Assembly (NCBI GenBank): GCA_017463615.1
Contig: JAFTOU010000006.1
Span: 1 to 64,000, forward strand
Reading direction: 5' to 3'
Length of the DNA stretch: 64,000 nucleotides
Source of the DNA: Alistipes sp.
GTDB taxonomy: Bacteria > Bacteroidota > Bacteroidia > Bacteroidales > Rikenellaceae
The position numbers and the translations under genes are program-made. The notes beneath the pieces are model-generated. The model did no database searches, was not told where the DNA came from, and saw only the letters and a list, made by a program, of their open reading frames with translations. Numbering within the stretch: the stretch's first letter is position 1; each line of letters opens with the position of its first letter. Of the stretch, positions 27,467-36,192 are shown piece after piece.

Positions 27467-29398
27467 ATGAGAAAAATTATACTTGCACTACTGCTCCTTG
27501 TCGGGGCGCAGTCTATATCTGCGCAGATGCTGATGCTGCACACCACGGCAGACCTAAATCTGGCGGAGGATATTATGAGCGATACCGCCTTTGAGCGTTA
27601 TATCTGGGCAATAGGCTACGGCAGCGACCACACGGAGGCGGATAATATGGCCATGGCACAGCTGGCATCTATAGACCTTGACATTGTGGCGGTGCATACG
27701 AGTCAGAGCAGCAGCGAGCAGCTCAATGTTGAGAGTGCCCGCACCCGCGAGGTGGACGAGATGGAGTATGTCGGCACGGCGATGATGTATCTGGAGAATA
27801 TCCACCGCATAGACCTCTCTAACCAGCTGAACGACAAGGATCGCAAGGTCTACAAGTATATGGTGCTGCGCTATGTTACGGCAGAGGAGTGGGCAAGGCG
27901 TTACGACAGCCTGAGTCAGAAGATTAACTCCTACCTTGAGTCGGCGAAGCTGTTTGACTCGGTGGTGGATAAGCTACGCTGCTACACCTGGGCGTATGCG
28001 CTGCTGACATCATATCGCGGCGCGCCGATATTGGTAGATGGCAAGGCGGCAGATCAGGCGGTGATTGCCTATATCAAGGATATGCTCAACGGTATTGATG
28101 TCAATGTCATCGGCATTGAGAAGGTTGAGGGCGATGCGAAGTACCCGCACAAGCTCTACTTAGACTTTACATATCAGGGCGAGCCGCTCTCCGATATCAC
28201 ATTCAGCTACTTTGACGGTGGCGGAATTGTTGAGGGCGAGGGCGTTAAGGATGGCCGTAGCATGGTGATGATGAGCAAGCTGCCCGAGAGCTTTACCATT
28301 ACCATAGACTGCTTTATGGAGGATCAGGCGCGCCAGCAGGATGCCAGCATATATCACTCTATCCAGAAGCTGCGTATGTCGGGTCAGCTGACGGGTAGCA
28401 TCAAGCAGGTGGAGACCAAGCCCAAGGGCGTAAAGCCACTCAAGGAGATTGACACCAATAGCCAGAAGGTCGCCTCGGCGGTAAATCAGAAGCTGACGCA
28501 GAGCCTTGCGGAGTATGGCAAGACCTCGCAGGCGACAGGTAGCGAGGAGTATGTGGCAATTATGAATCAGATTGTCGCCTCGTTCTCCGACGAGAGCATT
28601 GATATTAGCCACCACTTCACCCCTCGCGGTGCGTCGGACTTTGAGAATATCGTCACCGAGGGAAAGCCCGTTGTGGCGCGTACTCCGGAGTGGAAGTTTG
28701 TCAAGTTTGACAGCCTTGTAATCTGCCGCGAGCTGCCGCTGAAGCTCAAGTTTTCATCCTCGCGCAAGTCGTTTATTGAGGATGTGGTCTTCCGCATCAA
28801 CGCCCGCACCAAGAAGATTGAGTCGGTGGCATACAAGCTCTCCTCGGCAACGGAGCGTAGCATTATGGCGACAGATTGGCCAGAGATTGACCGCCTGACG
28901 CTGATAACTTTCCTTGAGGACTACCGCTCGGCATACTGTCTGCGCGATATCGCATATATCAAGAAGGTCTTTTCAGACGACGCCTACATCATCGTGGGAA
29001 AGGTGTTGCAGAGGTCTACTCAGCAGTTTAACGACAAGACGGAGCTGATTGACCCAAGTGGCAAGGTGGTCTATACGCGATATAGCAAGAAGCAGTATGT
29101 TGAAAATCTCCAGCGCAGCTTCAGGAGCAAGGAGTTTATCAATGTCCGCTTTGAGGAGTGCACCGCCAGCAAGGGCTATGCCGCCAAGAAGAATATCTAC
29201 GCGGTGCAGGTGCGCCAGCTCTACAGCTCAAATAACTACGCCGACGAGGGCATCCTAACCCTCGCCATAGATATGCGCGAGGAGGATAACCCGCTTGTCC
29301 GCGTGCGTGTATGGCAGCAGGAGCGCGATGTGAACTACACCGCCGAGCAGATGATAGAGCGCACCGTCTCCACCGAGGGTAGCTTCTCGCAGAAGTAA
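27467..29398 (+). CDS. LPP20-like secreted protein with C-terminal NTF2-like domain
   Basis: 643 aa. A signal peptide is cleaved after about residue 19 (I-S-A-Q). Residues about 35-200 fit the LPP20 pattern (W-A-I-G-Y-G-S, then a D-x-x-A-x-A-Q-L motif). A middle beta-rich region follows. The last 170 residues (L-E-D-Y-R-S-A-Y-C-L-R-D and later I-L-T-L-A-I-D) resemble an NTF2/SnoaL-like domain. Periplasmic or outer membrane location is likely. It precedes the PEGA-repeat protein by 331 bp. Function unknown; a link with surface organelle or envelope assembly is only a guess. Confidence 0.6.
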   Translation: MRKIILALLLLVGAQSISAQMLMLHTTADLNLAEDIMSDTAFERYIWAIGYGSDHTEADNMAMAQLASIDLDIVAVHTSQSSSEQLNVESARTREVDEMEYVGTAMMYLENIHRIDLSNQLNDKDRKVYKYMVLRYVTAEEWARRYDSLSQKINSYLESAKLFDSVVDKLRCYTWAYALLTSYRGAPILVDGKAADQAVIAYIKDMLNGIDVNVIGIEKVEGDAKYPHKLYLDFTYQGEPLSDITFSYFDGGGIVEGEGVKDGRSMVMMSKLPESFTITIDCFMEDQARQQDASIYHSIQKLRMSGQLTGSIKQVETKPKGVKPLKEIDTNSQKVASAVNQKLTQSLAEYGKTSQATGSEEYVAIMNQIVASFSDESIDISHHFTPRGASDFENIVTEGKPVVARTPEWKFVKFDSLVICRELPLKLKFSSSRKSFIEDVVFRINARTKKIESVAYKLSSATERSIMATDWPEIDRLTLITFLEDYRSAYCLRDIAYIKKVFSDDAYIIVGKVLQRSTQQFNDKTELIDPSGKVVYTRYSKKQYVENLQRSFRSKEFINVRFEECTASKGYAAKKNIYAVQVRQLYSSNNYADEGILTLAIDMREEDNPLVRVRVWQQERDVNYTAEQMIERTVSTEGSFSQK

Positions 29399-29420
29399 TT
29401 GAGGCAGCCAGCTATAAATG

Positions 29421-29531
29421 GCAACTTTCAGCAGCTATGCTGTCGTTCCGAAAAATAGAGACGGCCTTTGCAAGCGAGCTTGCAGTCCGCTCTATTTTTT
29501 GAAACACCTCCTACGGAGGTTTGAAAGTTGC
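29421..29531 (+). repeat. Multi-hairpin structured element in the LPP20-PEGA spacer
   Basis: GCAACTTTCA (29421-29430) and TGAAAGTTGC (29522-29531) close a domain. It contains CAGC-TAT-GCTG, then AAAAATAGAG (29451-29460) against CTCTATTTTT (29490-29499) enclosing TGCAAG-CGAG-CTTGCA, then ACCTCC-TAC-GGAGGT (29506-29520). A multibranch RNA or a mobile palindromic repeat are both possible. Confidence 0.6.
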
Positions 29532-29581
29532 GGGGAGGTGATAGCCAGTAGGAATATAAAAATATTGACATTTCCCCTAAA

Positions 29582-29602
29582 TCCCCCTTTGTAAAAGGGG
29601 GA
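29582..29602. repeat. C/G-run hairpin in the same spacer
   Basis: TCCCCCTTT-GTA-AAAGGGGGA is a perfect hairpin. No T run follows. The remaining spacer to 29729 has no recognised feature apart from the leader of the PEGA gene. Confidence 0.55.
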
Positions 29603-29729
29603 CTTGGTCGCAGAAAGGCTCTGAACAAGTCAGACCATTTCTGCTCCGGGTGCGAGAATATAGGGCGGCACCTTGCTACGCAGTACAAGGCTAACGCAGT
29701 ACAGACTTAATAGATAAGAATACGAGATA

Positions 29730-31940
29730 ATGAGACGATTTTTGATACTTATATGTGCTCTGTGTGTGGCGCTGGGGGCGGCGGCGCAGGGTGCTACAGA
29801 GGCGATAGTGATTGATGCGGCGACATTTCGTGCCGTGCAGAGCGATGCGCTTACGGGGGTGAATATTGACCCGATAGGGGTAGACCTCTCGCGTCGTCCG
29901 TGTGCAAGGCTGAAAATTCTCTTCCACCGAATGACCAAGGAGCAGATTGCTCAGCTGGAGGTTCGTTTCCGCTCCAATACCGACATTCGCAAGCAGGTGG
30001 TGGGCGACTACGAGAACCTGCTCATCCTTGAGATGACGGCCCTGAAGGCGACCCGTTTCTACCTCCACCATCCTACCTTTGGCGACTCAAACGAGGTGAG
30101 CTTTGACCTTGAGGGCGGCAGGGAGTATCAGCTGGAGGCGTCGCTCAACAAGCAGTACAGCTTCACCATCCTCTCCAATCAGGCGGGGGCGGAGGTCTAT
30201 ATAGATGGGGTGTTCAAGGGTACGACCAACAGCGACAAGGTCTGCACCATAACCGACCTGTTTCAGGGCGAGTACAACCTGCGCGTAGTATTTGGCAATA
30301 ACAGCACCGAGCAGACCATCAAGGTGGCGGAGGATAGCGACAACTACGCCGTAGCCAATATTGACCATCAGGCCAATGTCTACCAGTATCTGGTCATTAA
30401 CACCACCCCGTCAAGTGCCTTGGTAGAGATTGACGGCAAGAGTATCCAGCGCACAAATGGCAAGGTGCAGCAGCGCCTACTGCAGGGTGTGCACCACTAT
30501 CGCGTCTCTGCCGACAACTACTACACCAAGAGCGACACCGTTGTGCTTGCTGGCAATGCAACGCGCACCATAGATGTGGCTCTTGACCCAGCCTTCGGCT
30601 ATCTGGCGGTAGAGCATAGCTCCGAGTTGCAGGGTGCCGAGGTATATGTAGACAACCGCCTGCGAGGCACGCTGCCGCTGCAGAAGTCGGTGGCTATAGG
30701 TAGCGGAGAGCACGTTGTGCGCATTGTCAAGGCGATGTACAACCAGTATGACGCCACCGTAACCATTGCCGACAATAAGACCACGACCATCAAGCCGACC
30801 CTCGCACCAAACTTCGCCAAGGTGAGCGTTGCCGTGGCGGAGAATGCCGAGATTTGGATTGACGGCGAGCAGTGCGGTGCTAGCAGCTGGAGCGGAAATC
30901 TGGAGATTGGCAAGCATACGGTAGACTGCCGCAAGGCGTCGTACGAGGATGCGCACTATCTGCTGGATATCACCTCCACGGCATCTGTGAGCCGTGAGTA
31001 TCCTGCGCTTAAGCCTATCTATGGCTCGCTTGATATCTCCTGCAATGTGGATGGGGCAGAGGTCTATGTGGATGATATCAAGGTGGGCGTAGTGCCGATG
31101 ATTAAGAACGATGTGCTTGTGGGTAAGCGCACGGTCAGGGTCGTAAAGTCGGGCTATGATACCTTTATTCAGAGCGTTACCGTTGAGAAGGGCAAGACCG
31201 TAACCCTTGCTCCGACCCTCGCACTTGCCACCGCTACGCCTAAAGTCGCGACTGCCACTACGACAGATGCAAGCGCGAATGTCAAGAAGAGCAGGGTGGG
31301 CTTGTTCCAGGTGGGCATAGGTCTTGACTATTTCATCGGTAGTAAGAATATGGCTATCGGTGTCCCTGTAGACCTGCGTTTGGGTCGTTGCGACCAGATT
31401 TTCAACGGATTTATCTTCGGCAAGTATAATCATTTTAATACCGAGGAACTTAAGGCAAACGATGAATCTATCGTTACCAAAATCAACGCTACGCAGTGGA
31501 GTGTGGGCGCCAAGCTGCGCTTTAATCTCAAGCAGATAAGCTCTATAGGTGCGCTGTATACAGATATTGGCGCGATGTACAACTTCAACACAAAGGCTAC
31601 CTATACCACAAACTATATATATAGCACCACTTCAAGCTATGAGGCTGGACTGACTGATAACACTACATATAATGCAGATATCCTCAATAAGAACTCTATC
31701 ACACCTCTGCTGGCATTGGGTATCGGCGGTAGCTTGTGCGATTTGTCAATCTGCGCAACATACGACGCAATGCCGACATTTAAGGGCGACGCCCTTACGG
31801 AGAGTGTTGTAGACCACCGCTCGGGTAGCCTCCCGACAACCCTTGCCGACTTCCCGGCCGTTGAGAAGATTGTAGGCTCTCGGTTCTATATTGGTTTCTG
31901 CCTCCGCGCATATTTTGGCTCTGGATTTATGAAGAAATAG
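29730..31940 (+). CDS. PEGA-repeat surface or secreted protein with C-terminal barrel-like domain
   Basis: 736 aa. A signal peptide is cleaved after about residue 20. Five PEGA-type repeats run from about residue 145 to 500, each with an A-E-V-Y-I-D-G-like strand, a G-T/G-V turn and a G-x-H-x-V-R-V-like strand. An Ala/Thr-rich linker (about 500-525) leads to a 200-residue domain with alternating beta strands typical of an outer membrane barrel. PEGA domains are extracellular beta folds linked to surface adhesion or S-layer-like assemblies. It is likely partnered with the LPP20-like protein upstream. Confidence 0.75.
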   Translation: MRRFLILICALCVALGAAAQGATEAIVIDAATFRAVQSDALTGVNIDPIGVDLSRRPCARLKILFHRMTKEQIAQLEVRFRSNTDIRKQVVGDYENLLILEMTALKATRFYLHHPTFGDSNEVSFDLEGGREYQLEASLNKQYSFTILSNQAGAEVYIDGVFKGTTNSDKVCTITDLFQGEYNLRVVFGNNSTEQTIKVAEDSDNYAVANIDHQANVYQYLVINTTPSSALVEIDGKSIQRTNGKVQQRLLQGVHHYRVSADNYYTKSDTVVLAGNATRTIDVALDPAFGYLAVEHSSELQGAEVYVDNRLRGTLPLQKSVAIGSGEHVVRIVKAMYNQYDATVTIADNKTTTIKPTLAPNFAKVSVAVAENAEIWIDGEQCGASSWSGNLEIGKHTVDCRKASYEDAHYLLDITSTASVSREYPALKPIYGSLDISCNVDGAEVYVDDIKVGVVPMIKNDVLVGKRTVRVVKSGYDTFIQSVTVEKGKTVTLAPTLALATATPKVATATTTDASANVKKSRVGLFQVGIGLDYFIGSKNMAIGVPVDLRLGRCDQIFNGFIFGKYNHFNTEELKANDESIVTKINATQWSVGAKLRFNLKQISSIGALYTDIGAMYNFNTKATYTTNYIYSTTSSYEAGLTDNTTYNADILNKNSITPLLALGIGGSLCDLSICATYDAMPTFKGDALTESVVDHRSGSLPTTLADFPAVEKIVGSRFYIGFCLRAYFGSGFMKK

Positions 31941-32004
31941 GGCGAAAATTTCGGTGCGATTGAAAAAATAAATACAAAAACTCTTGTTTATTCCAAATTT
32001 TCAC

Positions 32005-32012
32005 TATCTTTG
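32005..32012 (+). promoter_or_regulatory. Promoter of tRNA-Leu
   Basis: TATCTTTG, with TTG at 31984-31986 about 18 bp upstream. It is placed 11 bp before the tRNA 5' end. Confidence 0.65.
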
Positions 32013-32023
32013 CACCGTCCAAA

Positions 32024-32104
32024 GCCCAGATGGCGAAATGGTAGACGCGCTCGTTTCAGGTGCGAGTGTTGAGAGACGTGTAGGTTCGAGTCCTATTCTG
32101 GGCA
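32024..32104 (+). tRNA. tRNA-Leu (anticodon CAG)
   Basis: The acceptor stem GCCCAGA pairs with TCTGGGC and is followed by discriminator A. The D-loop has GGTAGAC, the anticodon stem CTCGT/GCGAG encloses TTCAGGT with anticodon CAG, a long variable arm typical of class II tRNAs follows, and the T-arm has GGTTCGAGTCC. CCA is not encoded. Part of its 3' end recurs inverted at 32143-32157. Confidence 0.95.
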
Positions 32105-32105
32105 C

Positions 32106-32140
32106 AAAAGAGCAGATGAAAATCTGCTCTTTTTGTTTTT
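32106..32140 (+). terminator. Terminator of tRNA-Leu
   Basis: AAAAGAGCAGAT (32106-32117) pairs perfectly with ATCTGCTCTTTT (32122-32133), followed by a T-rich tail. It begins one base after the tRNA discriminator region. Confidence 0.9.
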
Positions 32141-32142
32141 GT

Positions 32143-32405
32143 CCAGAATAGGACTCGGACAGTCTGTGGCGGCTCAGAAGACTGGCTGCAGGGTGTTGTT
32201 TGCTGACGCAAATGTCTGTATTTGAGGGTTGAATGTGCCAGGAAACGAGTTTTCGCACATCAACCCTCAAATACAACAACCTACGGTTGCAACACCCAGC
32301 ACTCGCTCTTCTTTCGCCTGCTGCGACCGTTCGAGTCGGGTGTATATTGGTTACATTGGCGCTTATGTCATAAAAGCCAATGGCTAACGGCTAATAGCCA
32401 ATAGT
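32143..32405. repeat. Long imperfect palindrome after tRNA-Leu, with heptamer repeats
   Basis: CCAGAATAGGACTCG (32143-32157) is an exact inverted copy of the tRNA 3' end (32087-32101). From 32152 to 32337 the sequence folds back on itself: GACTCG against CGAGTC at the ends, GGGTGTTG (32191-32198) against 32290-32297, and GTATTTGAGGGTTG (32218-32231) against 32261-32274. The arms are near-identical in the centre and about 65-70% alike outside. At 32370-32404 lies a TGGCTAACGGCTAATAGCC tract of the dispersed family. No gene is seen. Confidence 0.75.
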
Positions 32406-32426
32406 GGCAAAATAGCTGTCAGGCAG

Positions 32427-33725
32427 CTATTTTGCATCTGGCTGGCACTGGGCGAGGCAGTAGGTGCGCAGGTCGCTCCATTTGTAGAATGGGTAGGAGT
32501 CGGTGTGCACGGGGATGCGGATGTCGCGCTCGCTGTGGAGCAGGCGCACGAGGACATCGCCCTGCCTATTGCGGTAGAAGATAAACTGCACATTTACAGA
32601 CATAGAGGTGATACGGCTATCGCACCACACCTCTGGCAGGCGTTCAATATCGGCGAAGCTGATGCGGCCATCGCAACCCTCGGCGTGGAGGACTGCCAGC
32701 AGGGGGATGACGGCGGAGTCGTGGCCGAAGCGCAGGGTGGCAACCTCGTTCTGGCTCTTGCCAGAGATGATATCGTCGGCGCGCTGGATAATATCGCGCA
32801 GCAGCGACTTACCATCCAATGCGCGGATGTCGCCGAAGTCTATGGATGGGCCGTAGGTCAGGTAGCGGCGGATATTGAACAGGTGCCACATCTGGTAGCG
32901 CTCGGGCTCGGTGAAGAAGTGGTGCAGCTCGGGCAGGTTGTCAAAGTTCTGAACAATCATTGCCAGGTCGTGCATATTGCCCATAAAGCCGTAGGTGCTA
33001 CTGCTATTGTAAGCCTGGCAGATGAGTTTTACGGCGTAGTCATAGTCGTTGAAGATGCGGCAGATGAACTCCTTATCGCGCGTCTGCTCCTGCTGATACT
33101 GCTTAGCCATGGCGCGCGCGGTCTTATAGTAGGTGTTCATATTCTCCTCAGGGCGGGTAAAGTGGATGTCGTGCGCACTGGCATAGCGGGTGATGCTCAG
33201 GTGGGGATGTATCTCCTTCAGTCGCTCCGTAAATGCCGCCATGCTAACCACGCTACGCACCGATGGCGAGGAGAAGGTGGTTATGTGGTTGCCATTCTTG
33301 CCTGAGAATACATCGGCATAGAGCGTCGCCATACGCTCGGCAATGCCCTGCTGCTCGCGCTCGCCACGCTGCGAGAGGTCACCAGCCCTCAGGTGTGCAT
33401 CGTCGGCAATAATGCGCACGCGACGCATAAGGTCGCAGCCTAACTCCGTCAGCCGACCATCCTTGTGCGCCTGCTCAAGCATCTGCGCCGGCAGGTCGTA
33501 CTTCTCCTGCGCCGTCTGATAGCGCGAGCCGTGACGGCCATAGTGCGAGATGTAGAACGGCTTGTAGCCTCGCGGCGCGGTAACCTTCGGCTGCTCGGTC
33601 ACCCCGTATGCGGTGTATATTCCTCCTGCAAGATTCGGATTGGCGGCAATCTGTTCGCGCATCGTCTGCCCATAGCTGGCAAAGAGTGCGCCCACCGCAC
33701 AAAGTAGAAGTAGAACTCTTTTCAT
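32427..33725 (-). CDS. Histidine acid phosphatase (branch 2; phytase/MINPP-like)
   Basis: 432 aa with a signal peptide (about 1-20). The catalytic R-H-G-x-R is at residues 64-68 and the proton donor H-D in G-H-D-S-A-V is near residue 323, as in branch-2 histidine phosphatases. It is probably periplasmic or outer membrane and releases phosphate from phosphomonoesters; several Bacteroidetes homologues act on inositol phosphates, but the substrate here is not determined. Single gene, with no obvious partner. Confidence 0.87.
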   Translation of the reverse strand: MKRVLLLLCAVGALFASYGQTMREQIAANPNLAGGIYTAYGVTEQPKVTAPRGYKPFYISHYGRHGSRYQTAQEKYDLPAQMLEQAHKDGRLTELGCDLMRRVRIIADDAHLRAGDLSQRGEREQQGIAERMATLYADVFSGKNGNHITTFSSPSVRSVVSMAAFTERLKEIHPHLSITRYASAHDIHFTRPEENMNTYYKTARAMAKQYQQEQTRDKEFICRIFNDYDYAVKLICQAYNSSSTYGFMGNMHDLAMIVQNFDNLPELHHFFTEPERYQMWHLFNIRRYLTYGPSIDFGDIRALDGKSLLRDIIQRADDIISGKSQNEVATLRFGHDSAVIPLLAVLHAEGCDGRISFADIERLPEVWCDSRITSMSVNVQFIFYRNRQGDVLVRLLHSERDIRIPVHTDSYPFYKWSDLRTYCLAQCQPDAK

Positions 33726-33937
33726 AATCGGTTGTTTTTTAGGTCAATTACAAATATATAAAAAAGGTTTGATATATCGCCATCCCACCCCAAATTTTAA
33801 TGCAGATAAGCCGCTCGGGATGGGTGCGGGAGGCAAATTTTGCCGATATTATACCCGATTTGGAATAAATGCGCCAAATCGGGTATATTTTATGTAGAAA
33901 AAACTATGAAAACTTTTTGTGTTTCCTGAGTTTTCTG

Positions 33938-33945
33938 TATCTTTG
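33938..33945 (+). promoter_or_regulatory. Promoter of the efflux operon
   Basis: TATCTTTG with a TTTTTG box at 33914-33919, spaced 18 bp. It lies 25 bp before the TetR start. Confidence 0.65.
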
Positions 33946-33970
33946 TGCCCTGAACTACTATATATATTTT

Positions 33971-34585
33971 ATGGTGCAGAAAGAGAAGATTATAGACCAG
34001 GCGGCTCAGATGTTTCGTCAGCAGGGGATAAAGTCGGTGAGAATGGACGATATCGCCAGCGCGGTGGGTGTATCCAAGCGTACGCTCTATGAGATGTTTG
34101 AGAGCAAGGACGAGTTGCTCTACCTCTCTATCCGTTATATGCAGAGCAGCCGCATGGAGGCGATTGGTCGCGATGTTAAGGCGCAGCGAGATTCGCTCTT
34201 CTACCTCTTTGAGGTGATGGAGCGAATGTTGGACCACAAGGATACGCACCGTCGTATTTCTCACAATTTGCGTAAGTTCTATCCCGAGACCTTTGAGCGT
34301 GTGCGCAAGGAGGCGGAGGAGGAGAGCGGAAAGCTACTCTTCTCAATGATAAAGCATTACATCGATTGTGGGCTGATTATGCCGACGGTGGATGTGAAGC
34401 TATCGGTGACAATTCTCTACTATACGACAACCACGCTCGTTGTTACGGCGGACAATATGTCGCTGCCCGAGGGCGTTAGCCTTGAGGATGCACTGAGCTA
34501 TACTATCGTAAACTTCTTCCGCGGCATTGCAACCATAGAGGGCGTAAGACAGATAGACCAGTATATTGCACAGAAAAAACAATAA
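33971..34585 (+). CDS. TetR-family regulator of the efflux operon
   Basis: 204 aa from the ATG at 33971; an earlier in-frame ATG at 33869 lies before the promoter. The N-terminal helix-turn-helix (G-I-K-S-V-R-M-D-D-I-A-S-A-V-G-V-S-K, then T-L-Y-E-M-F) is the TetR signature. The C-terminal ligand domain is unassigned. As first gene of the TolC/RND operon it is likely an autoregulated repressor that responds to a pump substrate. Confidence 0.9.
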   Translation: MVQKEKIIDQAAQMFRQQGIKSVRMDDIASAVGVSKRTLYEMFESKDELLYLSIRYMQSSRMEAIGRDVKAQRDSLFYLFEVMERMLDHKDTHRRISHNLRKFYPETFERVRKEAEEESGKLLFSMIKHYIDCGLIMPTVDVKLSVTILYYTTTTLVVTADNMSLPEGVSLEDALSYTIVNFFRGIATIEGVRQIDQYIAQKKQ

Positions 34586-34610
34586 ATAATATATAATCAA
34601 TAGTTAAGTT

Positions 34611-35987
34611 ATGAGAAGATTTTTGTTGATGTTGGGCTTTGTTGCCACATCGCTTGCAGCGGGGGCTCAGGAGCAGACTCAGACTCAGAGCCAGCCTCAG
34701 GAGCAGGCAGCACAGCAGGAGCAGAAGTTGGTTCTCACCCTTGAGCAGGCGCTTGAGATTGCTCTGAGTGAGAGTCCGACCATTAAGATTGCCGATCAGC
34801 AGATTGAGGCGAAGCGTTATGCCAAGCAGGGCACATACGCGGCTCTCTATCCGCAGATTGATGCTACGGCGTCTTATCAGCGCGTAATCCAGAAGCAGAC
34901 TATGAGCATGGATTTCGGCGGTCAGACACAGACCATCAAGGTTGGTAGCGACAACTCGTTCAATGGTGGCGTAACGCTCGGTATGCCGGTTGTAAATGCG
35001 CAGCTGTGGCAGAGCCTTAAGGTGTCGGCGCTGGATGTAGAGCTGGCTGTAGAGCAGGCTCGCTCGTCACGCATTGATATGATTGAGCAGGTAACCAAGG
35101 CCTACTATGGCGTGCTGCTGGCAAAGCAGTCGTACGAGCTGTTCCAGCGCGTGTATGACAATACGGTGGCAAACAACGAGTTTATCAAGGGTCGCTACAA
35201 GGTGGGCTCTGTATCGGAGTACGACCTTATCACCTCAAATGTGTCGGTGCAGAATGCGCTGCCAAATATGATTGAGGCGGAGTATAGCGTAGTGCTTGCC
35301 CTCTGGCAGCTCAAGGCGCTGCTGGGTATAGACCTTGAGCGCGAGATTGATGTTACAGGCTCGCTGATGGACTATGTTTCGGTGCTTGACCAGAGCTACA
35401 ACATCTCGCAGATAGACCTTGAGAACAACACCACAATCAAGCAGTTGGGTATGCAGGAGCAGATGCTTGAGCACGCTCTGAAGATTACCAAGCTGGCGAA
35501 TGTCCCTTCGCTTTCGCTCAGTGCGGCATATCTCTATACAGCGCTGGGTAACGACGGCAAGTTCTTCAAGAAGGAGGCATGGAACCCATACTCATACGCT
35601 GGCGTGCAGCTCAATATCCCAATCTTTGCGGGTAATAAGCGCCGTGCAGCTACTCGTGAGGCTCGTATCAACCTCTCTAACCTGCAGCTGCAGCGCGAGA
35701 ATGTGGAGCGTCAGCTGCGTGTAGGCATCGTTCAGTATCTGAACAATATGCAGTCAAGCGTGAAGAAGTACCACGCTTCGGCAGCGACTTTGGACCAGGC
35801 ACAGCGCGGATATGACATCGCTGTAAAGCGCTACGATGTAGGTCGTGGAACGCTTGTAGATGTGGATAACTCGCAGGTGGCACTGGTGCAGGCGGAGCTG
35901 AGCCGCAACCAATCTATATTCAACTTCCTTTCAGCAAAGGTTTCGCTGGATAAGGTACTGGGTAATTACAATTTTGATAACGAATAA
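34611..35987 (+). CDS. TolC-family outer membrane efflux channel
   Basis: 458 aa. A signal peptide (about 1-20) is followed by a Gln/Glu-rich linker (about 21-42), then two repeats of the OEP domain with long helices. It forms the trimeric outer membrane duct of the tripartite pump with the adaptor and RND genes that follow. It starts 25 bp after tetR. A 192-bp inverted-repeat element separates it from the adaptor gene. Confidence 0.92.
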   Translation: MRRFLLMLGFVATSLAAGAQEQTQTQSQPQEQAAQQEQKLVLTLEQALEIALSESPTIKIADQQIEAKRYAKQGTYAALYPQIDATASYQRVIQKQTMSMDFGGQTQTIKVGSDNSFNGGVTLGMPVVNAQLWQSLKVSALDVELAVEQARSSRIDMIEQVTKAYYGVLLAKQSYELFQRVYDNTVANNEFIKGRYKVGSVSEYDLITSNVSVQNALPNMIEAEYSVVLALWQLKALLGIDLEREIDVTGSLMDYVSVLDQSYNISQIDLENNTTIKQLGMQEQMLEHALKITKLANVPSLSLSAAYLYTALGNDGKFFKKEAWNPYSYAGVQLNIPIFAGNKRRAATREARINLSNLQLQRENVERQLRVGIVQYLNNMQSSVKKYHASAATLDQAQRGYDIAVKRYDVGRGTLVDVDNSQVALVQAELSRNQSIFNFLSAKVSLDKVLGNYNFDNE

Positions 35988-35992
35988 AACAG

Positions 35993-36184
35993 AGGTAGGT
36001 TCTATAAATTAGGGCGGGGCAATTTTTGAGTATATTTTGAGCAGATTTCTCAGCTCTTTTGAAGGCGCAATAGCCTATTACAACTGAGAAAAGGTGAGAA
36101 ATATGCCAAAATAGACCAAAAAGTGACCGCAATAGAATCTACCCGAAAGCGAAATAATTTTTTACTAATTTATAGAACATACCT
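35993..36184. mobile_element. MITE-like element inside the efflux operon
   Basis: The terminal inverted repeats AGGTAGGTTCTATAAATTAG (35993-36012) and its inverse (36165-36184) match at 19 of 20 positions. The 192-bp element has no coding capacity and contains inner inverted segments (TTTCTCAG about 36038, CTGAGAAA about 36081). The right end lies 8 bp from the adaptor ATG. No clear target duplication is visible. Confidence 0.65.
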
Positions 36185-36192
36185 TAAGAGAT

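Noticed and set aside
32143..32405. Integration site (att) of a mobile island at tRNA-Leu
   Set aside because: The tRNA fragment is inverted, not a direct copy, and there is no integrase in the window.
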